A stretch of DNA of 64,000 nt from contig JAOASE010000010.1 in the NCBI GenBank assembly GCA_025210155.1, positions 87,587-151,586 on the forward strand, in the 5' to 3' direction. A program made the translations under genes and the position numbers. The notes beneath the pieces were generated by a model, which was not told the DNA's origin, did not search any database, and worked only from the letters and a program-made list of their open reading frames with translations. The DNA is from Alphaproteobacteria bacterium (GTDB lineage: Bacteria; Pseudomonadota; Alphaproteobacteria; Rs-D84; CASDRH01). This document shows positions 15,366-24,812 of the stretch, piece by piece; within the stretch, counting starts at the first letter, position 1, and the number at the start of each line of letters is the position of its first letter.

Positions 15366-16433
15366 ATGAGTAAGAAGTTTAAGATAGCAATTGACGCATT
15401 CGGAGGCGATCACGCACCGAAGTCAGTTGTAAAAGGTTTAAACCTATATTGTAAGACTTATGAACCAAAAGATATCTCTTTTATTCTTTTTGGTGACAGA
15501 AAAATTCTTGATCCTATGATCAGAAGATACAGACACGCTAAAGAATACTGTACTGTTTACCATACTACGGACGTTGTTCCAGGAGATGTAAAACCATCTC
15601 AAATCATCAAAAAGTCCATGAACACATCTTTATGGCAAGCAATCAAATTTGTTAGAAACGGAAAAGCTGATGCAATACTATCGGCTGGTAACACTGGTTG
15701 CGTTATGGCATTCGCCAAATTACAGCTTAGAACTATGGAAGAATTAAAGAGACCTGCAATTACTGGTATGATACCAACTACTACTCCAGGTAAAAACATA
15801 GTTATGTTAGATTTAGGAGCAAACACTGAATGCTCTGCTCGTTCACTAGAAGAATTTACAATCATAGGTTCTCTATACTACAAAGTTATGAATGCTACAA
15901 GAACTGCACCTACAACAGGAATCCTAAACATAGGATCTGAAGACACTAAAGGTCTTGCAACTCTTCAAGAAGCAAATGAAGTTCTTCGTAATAGCAAAAC
16001 AAAATTATTCAAACATAAAGGTTTCGTAGAACCTGATAAAATATTATTAAATACTGTAGACGTAGTAGTTACTGACGGCTTCACAGGAAACATAGCTTTA
16101 AAATCTATTGAAGGTACTGCTAAACTTATTTCTCACTTTATCAAAGAGATGTTTACAGAAAGCTTCTTCAATAAAATTATGTATCTTATGCTAAGAAGAA
16201 GCATGCACAGAATGAAGAAAAAGATAGATCCAAACAACTACAACGGAGCAGTTATGGCTGGTCTAAATGGAATCGTTGTTAAAGCTCATGGTGGATCTAA
16301 TTACAGAGCCTTCGATAATGCTATACAATATACAGTTAAGCTTACAAAAAGTAACTTCAACGAAAAACTTAAAAAAGCTTTAAAAGAAGAATTAGGTAGC
16401 GCAGAAGATCAAGAAGAATCTGCTGCTAAATAA
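15366..16433 (+). CDS. plsX: Phosphate acyltransferase PlsX
   Basis: 355 aa. Converts acyl-ACP and phosphate to acyl-phosphate for the first step of phospholipid synthesis; peripheral membrane enzyme. Signature AIDAFGGDHAPKSVVKGL at the N-terminus (family DAMGGDxxP), SAGNTGCVMAFAKLQL, LDLGANTECS and TDGFTGNIALKS are all present. 24 bases after rpmF, with AAAGAG upstream; fabH follows. Confidence 0.97.
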   Translation: MSKKFKIAIDAFGGDHAPKSVVKGLNLYCKTYEPKDISFILFGDRKILDPMIRRYRHAKEYCTVYHTTDVVPGDVKPSQIIKKSMNTSLWQAIKFVRNGKADAILSAGNTGCVMAFAKLQLRTMEELKRPAITGMIPTTTPGKNIVMLDLGANTECSARSLEEFTIIGSLYYKVMNATRTAPTTGILNIGSEDTKGLATLQEANEVLRNSKTKLFKHKGFVEPDKILLNTVDVVVTDGFTGNIALKSIEGTAKLISHFIKEMFTESFFNKIMYLMLRRSMHRMKKKIDPNNYNGAVMAGLNGIVVKAHGGSNYRAFDNAIQYTVKLTKSNFNEKLKKALKEELGSAEDQEESAAK

Positions 16434-16547
16434 TAAAAAATCAAAGAAATATCAATCAGTTCAAAAGAGAGAAACATTTTTTTACTTAACTTTTTAAATT
16501 TTTATATTATATAAAAGTAAGTAAAATAAATAATAAGGATATATCAA

Positions 16548-17528
16548 ATGAACTTCTACTCGAAGATAATAGGAACAGGATCTTACCTACCACCAAAAGT
16601 ACTAACTAACAAAGATTTAGAAGAAATAGTTAATACTTCTGACGAATGGATTACAACTCGTACAGGTATCAAAGAAAGACACATTGTTGAAGATCAAGCA
16701 ACTTCAGACCTAGCTACTGAAGCATCTAAAAACGCACTAGAAATGGCGGGAATTTCTCCAGAAGAACTAGATGGTATCATACTTGCAACAACAACTCCAG
16801 ACAACACATTCCCTGCTACAGCAGCAAAAATACAATCTAACCTAGGTGCTACAAAAGATACTTTTGCATTCGACATGCAAGCAGTATGCTCAGGATTTAT
16901 TTTCGCTCTTATGACAGCAGACTCAATGATTAAAAGTGGAAGAGCAAAAAACATCTTAGTTATCGGTGCAGACAGCCTTTCTAAAATAATAGACTGGAAA
17001 GATAGAAACACTTGCGTTCTATTCGGAGACGGTGCTGGAGCAGTAATTCTTCAAGCTCAAGAAACAGAAACTAGAGAAGAAGCTGATAAAAACGGTGTTC
17101 TTTCAACAGAAATCAGAACTGACGGTTCACTATACAACGTTCTTAAAACATCTGGTGGAATTCATGACCAAACACAAAAGAACTTTATGTTAATGGACGG
17201 TCCTGCAGTATTTAAAACTGCCGTAACTAGAATGCCAAAGATTTCTATCCAAGCTATCGAAAAAGCAGGTCTTGAAAAAGAAGATATTGACTTCTTCATT
17301 CCTCACCAAGCTAACATAAGAATCATAGACGCAGCTCTTAAAAGATTAGGCCTACCTAAAGAAAAGACTATTGTAACTGTAGATAAACATGCAAATACCT
17401 CTGCAGCCTCAGTTCCTCTAGCCTTAGACAAAGCTGTTAGAGAAAGAAAGATTAACGATGGCGACAACGTTTTAATGTCCGCTATGGGTGGTGGCTTCAC
17501 TTGGGGTTCACTAGTAATCAAATTCTAA
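16548..17528 (+). CDS. fabH: Beta-ketoacyl-ACP synthase III
   Basis: 326 aa. Condenses acetyl-CoA with malonyl-ACP to start fatty-acid chains. Catalytic triad visible: Cys in AVCSGFIFAL (~112), His in FIPHQANIRI (~250) and Asn in HANTSAASVPLAL (~280). AAGGA ribosome site. The operon-typical order is plsX-fabH. A terminator follows at 17533-17561, so downstream genes probably have their own start. Confidence 0.97.
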   Translation: MNFYSKIIGTGSYLPPKVLTNKDLEEIVNTSDEWITTRTGIKERHIVEDQATSDLATEASKNALEMAGISPEELDGIILATTTPDNTFPATAAKIQSNLGATKDTFAFDMQAVCSGFIFALMTADSMIKSGRAKNILVIGADSLSKIIDWKDRNTCVLFGDGAGAVILQAQETETREEADKNGVLSTEIRTDGSLYNVLKTSGGIHDQTQKNFMLMDGPAVFKTAVTRMPKISIQAIEKAGLEKEDIDFFIPHQANIRIIDAALKRLGLPKEKTIVTVDKHANTSAASVPLALDKAVRERKINDGDNVLMSAMGGGFTWGSLVIKF

Positions 17529-17532
17529 AAAT

Positions 17533-17561
17533 TATTCCCTCCAATCCGGAGGGATTTTTTT
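17533..17561 (+). terminator. Terminator after fabH
   Basis: CCCTCC / GGAGGG stem followed by ATTTTTTTATT. Confidence 0.8.
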
Positions 17562-17661
17562 ATTGCAAAACCCAAACAAACATGCAAACATAAAATACAA
17601 TTTTAAAAAAGAATTTCTTCGTTCAATTTTAACCAAAATATTTTGTACGAAAAAATTAAAC

Positions 17662-17723
17662 CTTCATCGAGCAATCTTTACATACAGCGTTTTAGATAGT
17701 TTTGCTTTAGATGGAAGTAAAGT
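17662..17723 (+). repeat. Repeat module P, copy 2
   Basis: CTTCATCGAGCAATC...TTTTGCTTTAGATGGAAG. The stem GAGCAA / TTGCTT matches AAGTAA / TTACTT in copy 4 (48478) by paired change. Lies directly upstream of the first HAD hydrolase. Preceded at about 17630 by a fragment resembling the left end of the larger element (AACCAAAATATTTTGTACGA). Confidence 0.55.
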
Positions 17724-17758
17724 ATACGAAACCTAAGTATTACAAAGGAATTTTAATA

Positions 17759-18394
17759 ATGATTAAAGCTATAATATGGGACTTCGACGGCGTAATAGTA
17801 GACTCTGTACAAAATCTATATAACATATTAAACGACATATATGACGGCCACAAAAAAGATAAAGAAAATATCAAAGGATCTCGTCACAATGGAATAGAAG
17901 GATTATATAACAACTTTATTGAAACTGAACCTAAAACTCCAGAAATAACTATCCAAGAATTTAAGATTATGATTGAAACTCACCCCGCTTTCAACCTACC
18001 TAAGTCTGCATTAATAAATAGCAATATAGACTTCATCAAGAAATCAAAAGAAGATGGTATCAAACAGGCCATAGCAAGTAACTCACCTAAAGATAGACTT
18101 AAAAGTCTCTTAAAATATCTAGAAATAGAAAACCTATTCGACTTCACAATAACACCATGCGATGTTTCATTTCCAAAACCTAACCCTGAAATGATAATAG
18201 AAACTACAAAATGGCTAGGTATAGAGCCAAATGAAGCGCTTTTCATAGACGATAGTGAAACTGCTCTGCAAGCAGGTATAGAAGCCGGAACAAAAACTGC
18301 ATTATTTACAAATAAAGATAAAGAAACTGTTGAAAATAAAAAAATAAATCTTATAATAGATGACATCAACGAATTAGATCTGAAAAAGTTTTAA
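17759..18394 (+). CDS. HAD-superfamily hydrolase (phosphoglycolate-phosphatase-like), paralog 1
   Basis: 211 aa from ATG 17759, with AAAGGA 8 bases upstream; the longer frame from 17711 runs through repeat DNA. Motif I DFDGVIVDS with both Asp; motif II Ser in AIASNSP; motif III Lys in FPKPNPEM; motif IV FIDDSE. Helical cap between motifs I and II, subclass I as in Gph/beta-phosphoglucomutase enzymes. Likely a small-molecule phosphatase; substrate unknown. Inserted between fabH and ihfA, where most alphaproteobacteria have no such gene. A same-length paralog lies at 48554-49189. Confidence 0.9.
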   Translation: MIKAIIWDFDGVIVDSVQNLYNILNDIYDGHKKDKENIKGSRHNGIEGLYNNFIETEPKTPEITIQEFKIMIETHPAFNLPKSALINSNIDFIKKSKEDGIKQAIASNSPKDRLKSLLKYLEIENLFDFTITPCDVSFPKPNPEMIIETTKWLGIEPNEALFIDDSETALQAGIEAGTKTALFTNKDKETVENKKINLIIDDINELDLKKF

Positions 18395-18413
18395 GAAAAG
18401 GGAAAGGTTTCTT

Positions 18414-18695
18414 ATGAGCAATATTACAAAACAAGATATTATCAAAAAATTAAGTAAAAAAACTGGCATAACTTATAAAGAAACTAGCGAAATAACAACT
18501 GGCATTATCGACGCCATTTCAAACGGATTATTACAAAACAAAATGGTTAAGCTTTCAAACTTTGGAACTTTCATTTTAAAAGAAAAAGCTGCAAGAGTTG
18601 GTAGAAATCCTAAAACAGGCGTAGAAGCAATAATTTCTGCTAGAAAAACAGTTTTATTCCACGCATCTCAAACATTCAAAAGTGAGATAAACTAA
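18414..18695 (+). CDS. ihfA: Integration host factor subunit alpha
   Basis: 93 aa of the HU/IHF family: helical N-terminal half (NITKQDIIKKLSKKTGITYK), then NFGTF and the DNA-bending arm GRNPKTGVEAIISARK. The assignment to alpha rather than beta or HU rests on its place after plsX-fabH and before a MerR gene. 19 bases after the HAD gene, with which it is probably cotranscribed. Confidence 0.88.
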   Translation: MSNITKQDIIKKLSKKTGITYKETSEITTGIIDAISNGLLQNKMVKLSNFGTFILKEKAARVGRNPKTGVEAIISARKTVLFHASQTFKSEIN

Positions 18696-18739
18696 GACTT
18701 AAATTCACAATTTTCTACAAAGAATTATTTAGTTTATCA

Positions 18740-18830
18740 CCCTAATTTTTCTTCAAGAAATTGTGAAATAAAATTATTAAAACTTACTTAAGATAAAATA
18801 AAAAAATTTCATCGCGAAATATATCGTCTT
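18740..18830 (+). repeat. Palindrome-derived intergenic sequence, type E copy 1
   Basis: CCCTAATTTTTCTTCAAGAAATTGTGAAATAAAATTA closely matches 28810-28850 in front of the MazG-like gene. Part of the repeat superfamily, imperfectly preserved. Confidence 0.4.
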
Positions 18831-18912
18831 GGAGTTTTAATATAAATCGTTTAGATGTTAAGAAAAAAGGTTCCGATGCGTATAAATAAATACGTGAAGG
18901 TTCTTTTTTCAA
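18831..18912 (+). repeat. Palindromic hairpin, type D copy 1
   Basis: GGAGTTTTAATATAAATCGTTTAGAT followed by AAGAAAAAAGGTTCCGATGCGTAT and ATACGTGAAGGTTCTTTTTTC, forming a long imperfect hairpin. Copy 2 at 30770-30855 differs at a few positions. Confidence 0.6.
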
Positions 18913-18964
18913 AGCAGATAAATGATTTAGGGTAAAACCTCTATATTAAAAAAGGAGTACCAAC

Positions 18965-19348
18965 ATGGATAGTAAAATCTTCTACACTATAACAGAAGTT
19001 TCTAAAATACTTAAGCTAGAATCTTATGTTCTAAGATTTTGGGAACGTGAATTTTCCATGATTACTCCAACTAAACAAGCCAGAGGTAAAAGACTTTACA
19101 GAAAAGAAGATATCGCGATAATCAAATACATCAAAGAACTTCTTTACGATCACGGCTATACTATCAAGGGTGCTAATAAACATTTAACAAAAAGTAGAGT
19201 TAAGCAAATTATAAACGCGAGTAAAGAGCAAGGCCTAAACCTATCTTTCTTTGATCAAATTCAAGAAGAAAATACAAGCACTTCCAACAAAGCGCATCTA
19301 GAAAAAATCAATGAACAACTAGAAGAAATTGAAAAACTTCTAAAATAA
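18965..19348 (+). CDS. MerR-family transcriptional regulator
   Basis: 127 aa with an AAAAAGGAG ribosome site. N-terminal winged helix: FYTITEVSKILKLESYVLRFWEREF, then TPTKQARGKRLYRKEDIAII. The short C-terminal helix (EKINEQLEEIEKLLK) is a dimerisation coiled coil; there is no effector domain. This compact MerR protein after ihfA is a conserved alphaproteobacterial arrangement; its target is not known to me. Confidence 0.92.
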   Translation: MDSKIFYTITEVSKILKLESYVLRFWEREFSMITPTKQARGKRLYRKEDIAIIKYIKELLYDHGYTIKGANKHLTKSRVKQIINASKEQGLNLSFFDQIQEENTSTSNKAHLEKINEQLEEIEKLLK

Positions 19349-19457
19349 ACTTCTAAATTTAGAAAAATATCAAAAAAAACTTTTTTTATAAGCATTTTTA
19401 TGTTAAAATAGCATATATTTATATTTTAGAACTGGGAGAGTTCAAAGGTAGGAATCT

Positions 19458-20669
19458 ATGTTAAAATTATCTGGTAGCGATATAAAGGTACTTCTGCACT
19501 CAGAAGATATTACATCTGAAGAAAAAAATATAATCAAAAAATCAAAATCTTTTTTGGGTTTATTTGGTGGTGAATTCGACGATACCAAATATTCTGAACT
19601 AGCTCAAAAAATAAAAGATATCACAAATCCTGACATAAATAAAATCATGAATGAGGTTAAAGAAAACAATAAAGTTAACCCTCCTAAAATGTACCAAGAT
19701 GCTGAAAAATCTAAAGGTGACGAAAGCCTTAATAAAGAAATAAATACATTTTCAATCAAAGCTGGAATTAACGAAACTGAAGAAAAGAAAGACGAAGTTT
19801 CAACTGCTACTGAAGTAACGCCAGAAACAACTTATGAAAACACTCCTGAAGAAAAAGTAAAAGAAGAGCCTAAGGTTGAAGAAAAACATAAAATGGTATT
19901 CGTAGCTCCTTCAGGTACCACAACAGAGATCAAAACTGAGGCCGAAAAAGCGGAAGAAGAAAGAATTGCAAAACTAGATAAAGAAACTATCAAAGCTCCA
20001 AACATTGAACAAGTAGCTCCTCCGAAATCAAACATAGATTTAGATAAGGTCGAAACGGAAACTCCTAAAGAAATAAAAAAGCCAGAAATTGATCAAGTAG
20101 TTCCTCCTAAAAGCGCCCTACTTCAAGCTGTAGAAAAAGAACAAACTACTGAAATAAAGTTAGATGAAACTACCGAAGAGAAAGGCGATGCTCCAACTCC
20201 TACTAAAGGAGAGACTAAAATAGAAAAAAATCCAAATAAAATAGAATTCGTAGTTAAAAACATACAAGTTCAAGAAAAAGAAAAAACGGAAGAAACTCTA
20301 GAAACTCCTTCTACAGAAAAGCCTATAGAAGAAAAAGTTTCATTTGAAGAGCCTCTTATACCAAACTCTTTCTCTTTTGGAAAAAAAGAAGTTAAAGAAG
20401 AAACTCCTGAGGAAATCGTTAAAGAAATAGAAGAAACTTTTGACCTAGAAGAAGAAAATGAAAAATTATTTAAACGTATTGATGCAGCTAGAGAGAAAGT
20501 CTCAAACATAAATGCTCCTCAAAAAATACATACCATAAACCTTCTGGAAGATACTCTTTCTGTAATAAAAGTTAATCTTTCTTTAGAAATAACTGAAGAA
20601 GAAAGAAACTTAACTATAAAAACTTTGAAAGAAGTTGAAGAAGAAATAGATATGATTAATCACATCTAA
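19458..20669 (+). CDS. Acidic, Pro/Thr/Glu-rich protein with helical ends
   Basis: 403 aa. A small N-terminal helical domain (LKLSGSDIKVLLHSEDITSE... to ~65), a long low-complexity middle (~85-300) made of Glu, Lys, Pro and Thr with two similar units IEQVAPPKSNIDL and IDQVVPPKSALLQ, and a C-terminal helical bundle (~325-403). No signal peptide or membrane span. Ribosome site AAAGGTAGG. Thirty bases upstream of the 1104-aa gene, so probably one operon. Function unknown; the make-up is that of a flexible scaffold or a secreted effector. Confidence 0.7.
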   Translation: MLKLSGSDIKVLLHSEDITSEEKNIIKKSKSFLGLFGGEFDDTKYSELAQKIKDITNPDINKIMNEVKENNKVNPPKMYQDAEKSKGDESLNKEINTFSIKAGINETEEKKDEVSTATEVTPETTYENTPEEKVKEEPKVEEKHKMVFVAPSGTTTEIKTEAEKAEEERIAKLDKETIKAPNIEQVAPPKSNIDLDKVETETPKEIKKPEIDQVVPPKSALLQAVEKEQTTEIKLDETTEEKGDAPTPTKGETKIEKNPNKIEFVVKNIQVQEKEKTEETLETPSTEKPIEEKVSFEEPLIPNSFSFGKKEVKEETPEEIVKEIEETFDLEEENEKLFKRIDAAREKVSNINAPQKIHTINLLEDTLSVIKVNLSLEITEEERNLTIKTLKEVEEEIDMINHI

Positions 20670-20699
20670 TAATCCAATTCTCATAAAAGGAATATTAAT

Positions 20700-23600
20700 A
20701 TGTCATTAGAACTAAGAAATGAAAAAATAAATGATATTAAAAGTCTAGAAAATTTAAGCTATGACGATCTTTTAGTTAAAAAGGCTTCTAGAGCAATTGG
20801 CTTAATTAAAGATGCTAGAAACAAAGCAAAAAATACTCCTGCTTATGATGAACTTCATAAACTTCATAATTCTATTAAAGACACAATAGACAATATCAAT
20901 GATGTAAATCTTGAAAATAAAAAAGATACTAATATTGAAAAATTAGAATCACTTATCTCTAGTGAAAAAGTTAACGACCTTTTTAATAAAGAAAGAAAAG
21001 ATAGAGAAGAAACTTTAAACGTTATCTTCAACAGAATCGAAAAAAACATTGAAAAACTATCTCAATTAGATGAAAACCATCCTGAAATAGAAAACCTAAT
21101 CGACATCCAAGATACTCTTACTAGATCGACAAAAGGCGACACAATCGATACTGTTTTCACTTCTGACTTAAACAACATTAAGGCCCACTTAAAAGCTCAA
21201 AGAAAAGCAGTTGATTTAAAAATAAAAGGCTTTAATAAATTAGAAGAAAAAGCTCCTATCAAAAAAGAATATTCTACTCCAGAAGTTAAATCTTCATCTC
21301 TTGATGAACAGCTGGCTATATTCCAAGGAATAAATACTAATGACAACAACGAATTAGTTTTAGTGCAAGCTCAAATGGCTGTTGAAGCATTAGATATGGC
21401 TACAAACAAATTAGAAGAACAAGGTAAGGCAGTTCCTCACGAACTTATCTCTTCTGTCAAAAATGTAATTCTTCAACAAATAAATATTATTAACACAGAG
21501 AAAGATCCTAAAAAAATTGCAGAAGCTCAAAAAGCTTTACAAGAAACTCTAGATGAAAACTATTTAACAAAATCTAGTAACGAACTACAACTTAAAAAGA
21601 CTTCTACTGACATAAGCCCTGCTCTAGGAATTATGCTAAAAGAATCTGGTGTTAATATTTCAGAAACACCTACTCATAAAAGAATAGAAGAAAAATTCAA
21701 CGAGTTCGAAGAAATAGTAAGTCTATTAATTGAAAGAAGCGATGCCTTTGCTCTTGAGAATGAAAAAGACGAAAGAATTTTCAAACTACAAGATATTAGA
21801 CTTGTAATAGAAAATATGTTCAACAAAGGAATGCTTTATTCTATCGAAAAAATAGATACTAAATCCCTTAAAAACATTCTTAAAAATTTATCAATAGCAA
21901 GTCCTGAAATAGTAGCTGAAGGCGATATAAATATCATAGGTAATGGGAATGGAAAAATCTCTGATCAATTTGATGCCGAAGATGTTCCATTCGAAGAAAT
22001 AATTGAAGATAATGGAAATAAACCGCTTCCAATTTCTGGGAGAAAAGATGGTGAGTTATCTCCAACTCCTTCAGAAAACCCTGAAGATGAACAAGATGGT
22101 CCTTTAGCTGGACCTGCAATACCTCTTCCAGAAGGTAAAAAAATAAGTCCTGAAGAAATTGAAGACCCTGAAAAATTGGGCCCTGCTCTAGACGAAGAAT
22201 TTGCTCCTAAATCATCTACCGAAACAAAGGATGAGGAAGAACTAAGTACTGAAGAAATGCTTAAAAGAATCTTCGCAAACAGAGATGAAATTCTAGGATA
22301 CCTTAATCACTACGAACAAAGAATTAATAGTGAAAAAGTATTCGGTAAAATAATAGAAATCATGAGAGCTAAAACAGAAACTATTTCTGAATTAGAAAAC
22401 AATGATTACGAAAATACTGAAGAATTCAAAACAAGCATTAAAGAACTTCTAGAAAAAACATCTGAAGCATTTGACCTAATAGATGAATATAAAAAAGGTA
22501 ACGTCAAAGAAGCTGATGAATTTAACCACTTCAAAGATATTTCAAGGGTTATAAATCAAATCCCTGCCCTTATTGAAAAACTAAGAGAATTCATGACTGA
22601 AAAAGAAATTGAAGATCTTAAATATCAATTAGGTGAAATAATAACAGATAAAGAATTAAATAAAAATTTAATGTTCAGAATATTAACTGCTGATCCATAT
22701 GCTGCAGACAAATTCAAAAACGGAGCATTAAAAATCACTGATAAAAAAGGTGAAGTAGAAGATAGCTACAACGAATTCGAAGGTAACAAAATAAGTGATC
22801 TTTCTGTTCTAGAAGAAAAAGATGGAAACATCATAGAAAGAATAGAAAAAGACAACAGCGTTTCTCATCCTAAAATCGTAGCTTCTACAAACAGCTCTAA
22901 AGGAACTAAGAAAGAAACTACTATAAAAGCAGTAACAGAACTTCTTAACCACCTATATGAAAACGATCCTGAAACACCTATTAAATTATTAGTTAATAGT
23001 AAATTCAAAGAATCTCAAGAAGCTGCAATTGAAGCTATTGACCAATGGGTTGCTGATCATGAAAATGAAGGAATTGATCATTCTCATATCTTAAACTATG
23101 CTGACCTAGTTGCTGCCGTTGAAGGTAAACCATCTAAAGAAGGAAAGAAAGTAGAAGAAAAACAAGAAGAAAAAACTGTTGAGAAAACACCTGAAGTATC
23201 TCCTACTCCTTCTAATAAAGAAGAACCTAAAGTTGAAACTCCTAAAGAAAATTTCACTGCTACAGAATTAAGAGACTTTGCAAGAAATCTAGAAGATAGT
23301 GACGAGAATCTAAACAAAAGCAGAATTAGAGAAATAAAATTAATTGCTGAAAAACAAGTTAGATTTGAAAAAGGAGAAACTATTAGAAAGAAAGGAATTT
23401 CTCAAGAAGAAATAAATTCTTTATACAAAGAACTTCTAGGATTATCTAATCCTGTTGAAAATACAGAGGAAGGTAAAGGAACTGAACCAACTATTTCAAC
23501 TCCAAATGAAGAAGAAAATAATAGCGTTTCTCTTGAAGAACTTCAATCTCTTATAACAGATATAAGCACTGATAAAGAACTTAATAAAAAAGTTAAATCA

Positions 23601-24014
23601 GAACTTAAAAAAATTAATAGAAAGATTAAAAAACTAAGAAGAAATAAAGACGTTTCTCAAGAAGATATAGATAACATTTTCAACAACCTTAAAGCTATTG
23701 AAAAAGCAATTGAGCTAATGGATGATAATGAAAAAGAAGATAGAAGTAAGTTCTTAGACGCTTTAAATATAATCTTCCAAAAGCAACCTAAATACTACGA
23801 AACTTATAACATTGAGCATAATGGTGAAGGAAACGTTGTCACTAAAAGTACTTACAACGAAGAAGGAGCTATAAATATCCAAAGCTCTGATGCTGAAGAA
23901 GGAAAAGAAAAATTAGAAGGAAAATTAAGCGAAATTACTAAAGTTCAAGAAGAAGAAAATAAAAAAGCAAAAGAAGCTCAATTAATAAATAGACAATACA
24001 ATATAAGAGCATAA
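20700..24014 (+). CDS. Large acidic helical repeat protein
   Basis: 1104 aa, AAAGGA ribosome site. Mostly alpha-helical and charged, with two Pro/Glu-rich linkers (~425-510 and ~800-850). Helical modules look duplicated: a segment with KKGISQEEINSLYKELLGL near 900 matches one with RRNKDVSQEDIDNIFNNLKA near 985. No signal peptide, membrane span, Cys pattern or enzymatic motif. It follows the 403-aa gene, which has similar composition. I do not recognise the family; related candidates would be effector-type or cytoskeletal scaffold proteins. Confidence 0.7.
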   Translation: MSLELRNEKINDIKSLENLSYDDLLVKKASRAIGLIKDARNKAKNTPAYDELHKLHNSIKDTIDNINDVNLENKKDTNIEKLESLISSEKVNDLFNKERKDREETLNVIFNRIEKNIEKLSQLDENHPEIENLIDIQDTLTRSTKGDTIDTVFTSDLNNIKAHLKAQRKAVDLKIKGFNKLEEKAPIKKEYSTPEVKSSSLDEQLAIFQGINTNDNNELVLVQAQMAVEALDMATNKLEEQGKAVPHELISSVKNVILQQINIINTEKDPKKIAEAQKALQETLDENYLTKSSNELQLKKTSTDISPALGIMLKESGVNISETPTHKRIEEKFNEFEEIVSLLIERSDAFALENEKDERIFKLQDIRLVIENMFNKGMLYSIEKIDTKSLKNILKNLSIASPEIVAEGDINIIGNGNGKISDQFDAEDVPFEEIIEDNGNKPLPISGRKDGELSPTPSENPEDEQDGPLAGPAIPLPEGKKISPEEIEDPEKLGPALDEEFAPKSSTETKDEEELSTEEMLKRIFANRDEILGYLNHYEQRINSEKVFGKIIEIMRAKTETISELENNDYENTEEFKTSIKELLEKTSEAFDLIDEYKKGNVKEADEFNHFKDISRVINQIPALIEKLREFMTEKEIEDLKYQLGEIITDKELNKNLMFRILTADPYAADKFKNGALKITDKKGEVEDSYNEFEGNKISDLSVLEEKDGNIIERIEKDNSVSHPKIVASTNSSKGTKKETTIKAVTELLNHLYENDPETPIKLLVNSKFKESQEAAIEAIDQWVADHENEGIDHSHILNYADLVAAVEGKPSKEGKKVEEKQEEKTVEKTPEVSPTPSNKEEPKVETPKENFTATELRDFARNLEDSDENLNKSRIREIKLIAEKQVRFEKGETIRKKGISQEEINSLYKELLGLSNPVENTEEGKGTEPTISTPNEEENNSVSLEELQSLITDISTDKELNKKVKSELKKINRKIKKLRRNKDVSQEDIDNIFNNLKAIEKAIELMDDNEKEDRSKFLDALNIIFQKQPKYYETYNIEHNGEGNVVTKSTYNEEGAINIQSSDAEEGKEKLEGKLSEITKVQEEENKKAKEAQLINRQYNIRA

Positions 24015-24036
24015 AAATACTGAAATATATTTTTTC

Positions 24037-24065
24037 TTGACAAAAGTTTTCATATTAGCTAGTGT
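24037..24065 (+). promoter_or_regulatory. Promoter of the 163-aa gene
   Basis: Perfect TTGACA (24037-24042), 17-bp spacer, TAGTGT. The leader contains GTTAAACCTTAAAA and no Shine-Dalgarno. Confidence 0.5.
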
Positions 24066-24107
24066 TTAATTATTATTACTGATGTTAAACCTTAAAAAAA
24101 TAATAAC

Positions 24108-24599
24108 ATGTGGAAATTTTCATGGACTCGAAAAAAAGAAGAAGCCGAGAAAAAAGCTAAAGAAGCTGAACAAAAAGCTACTAACCTCCAAAATGAGGTT
24201 GATGAGTTAAAGAAAAAAATGAATGAAAATGGTTTTTCCCCTGATGGACATTCAAAAGTCGAATTTTCTCAAAGTGATATCGGCGTTAATGACCACGGAG
24301 GTGAAGGCGACATTGAAATCGAAAACTCTTTAATCAATGGAGAAGACAGTGTTAACTTTGTTAGTTCCAAAGCAACCGAAAGAGCTGTCAAAGGAATTAA
24401 ACAAACTGGTAACCTCCATGTAAACGTTTCAATCTCCAAAGGACAAAATAAGTCTGTCATAATTGGAAACGGAGTAGTTAACAAAAGTCATGCATTCAAC
24501 GTTTCAGATCAAACAAAACCGGAGGTCTTGAAAGAATTAGCGAATATCATCACTCTTAAACAGAGTAGAGAAGAAAAAGAAAATGAAGAAGCCGACTAA
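24108..24599 (+). CDS. Hypothetical protein, 163 aa
   Basis: Begins MWKFSWTRKKEEAEKKAKEA: a short charged coiled coil (~8-42), then a Gly/Asn/Ser-rich region with alternating beta-type segments (GDIEIENSLI, GNLHVNVSISKGQNKSVIIG). Own promoter and a strong terminator (24625-24650). Not recognised; belongs to the class of small genes without a Shine-Dalgarno. Confidence 0.6.
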   Translation: MWKFSWTRKKEEAEKKAKEAEQKATNLQNEVDELKKKMNENGFSPDGHSKVEFSQSDIGVNDHGGEGDIEIENSLINGEDSVNFVSSKATERAVKGIKQTGNLHVNVSISKGQNKSVIIGNGVVNKSHAFNVSDQTKPEVLKELANIITLKQSREEKENEEAD

Positions 24600-24624
24600 T
24601 ATCGAATTCCGACTTTTCCAAACC

Positions 24625-24650
24625 TAACCCCCGCAAGGGGGTTCTTCTTT
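24625..24650 (+). terminator. Terminator of the 163-aa gene
   Basis: AACCCCC-GCAA-GGGGGTT stem followed by CTTCTTTT. Confidence 0.8.
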
Positions 24651-24758
24651 TCCCAAACAATTCAACCGATTCAAATTAACTCCCCTCACCTAACAAACGA
24701 ATCGCCCTATAAAAATAAGAATAGAAACAAACACTTAACATACGCATCTAAAAAAACC

Positions 24759-24787
24759 TTTACAACACCCAGAAATTCCCCTATAAT
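24759..24787 (+). promoter_or_regulatory. Promoter of the glycosyltransferase gene
   Basis: TTTACA (24759-24764), 17-bp spacer, perfect TATAAT (24782-24787), 25 bases before the ATG. Confidence 0.7.
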
Positions 24788-24812
24788 AAAGAAAATTCAA
24801 GGGGAAAAGTAG

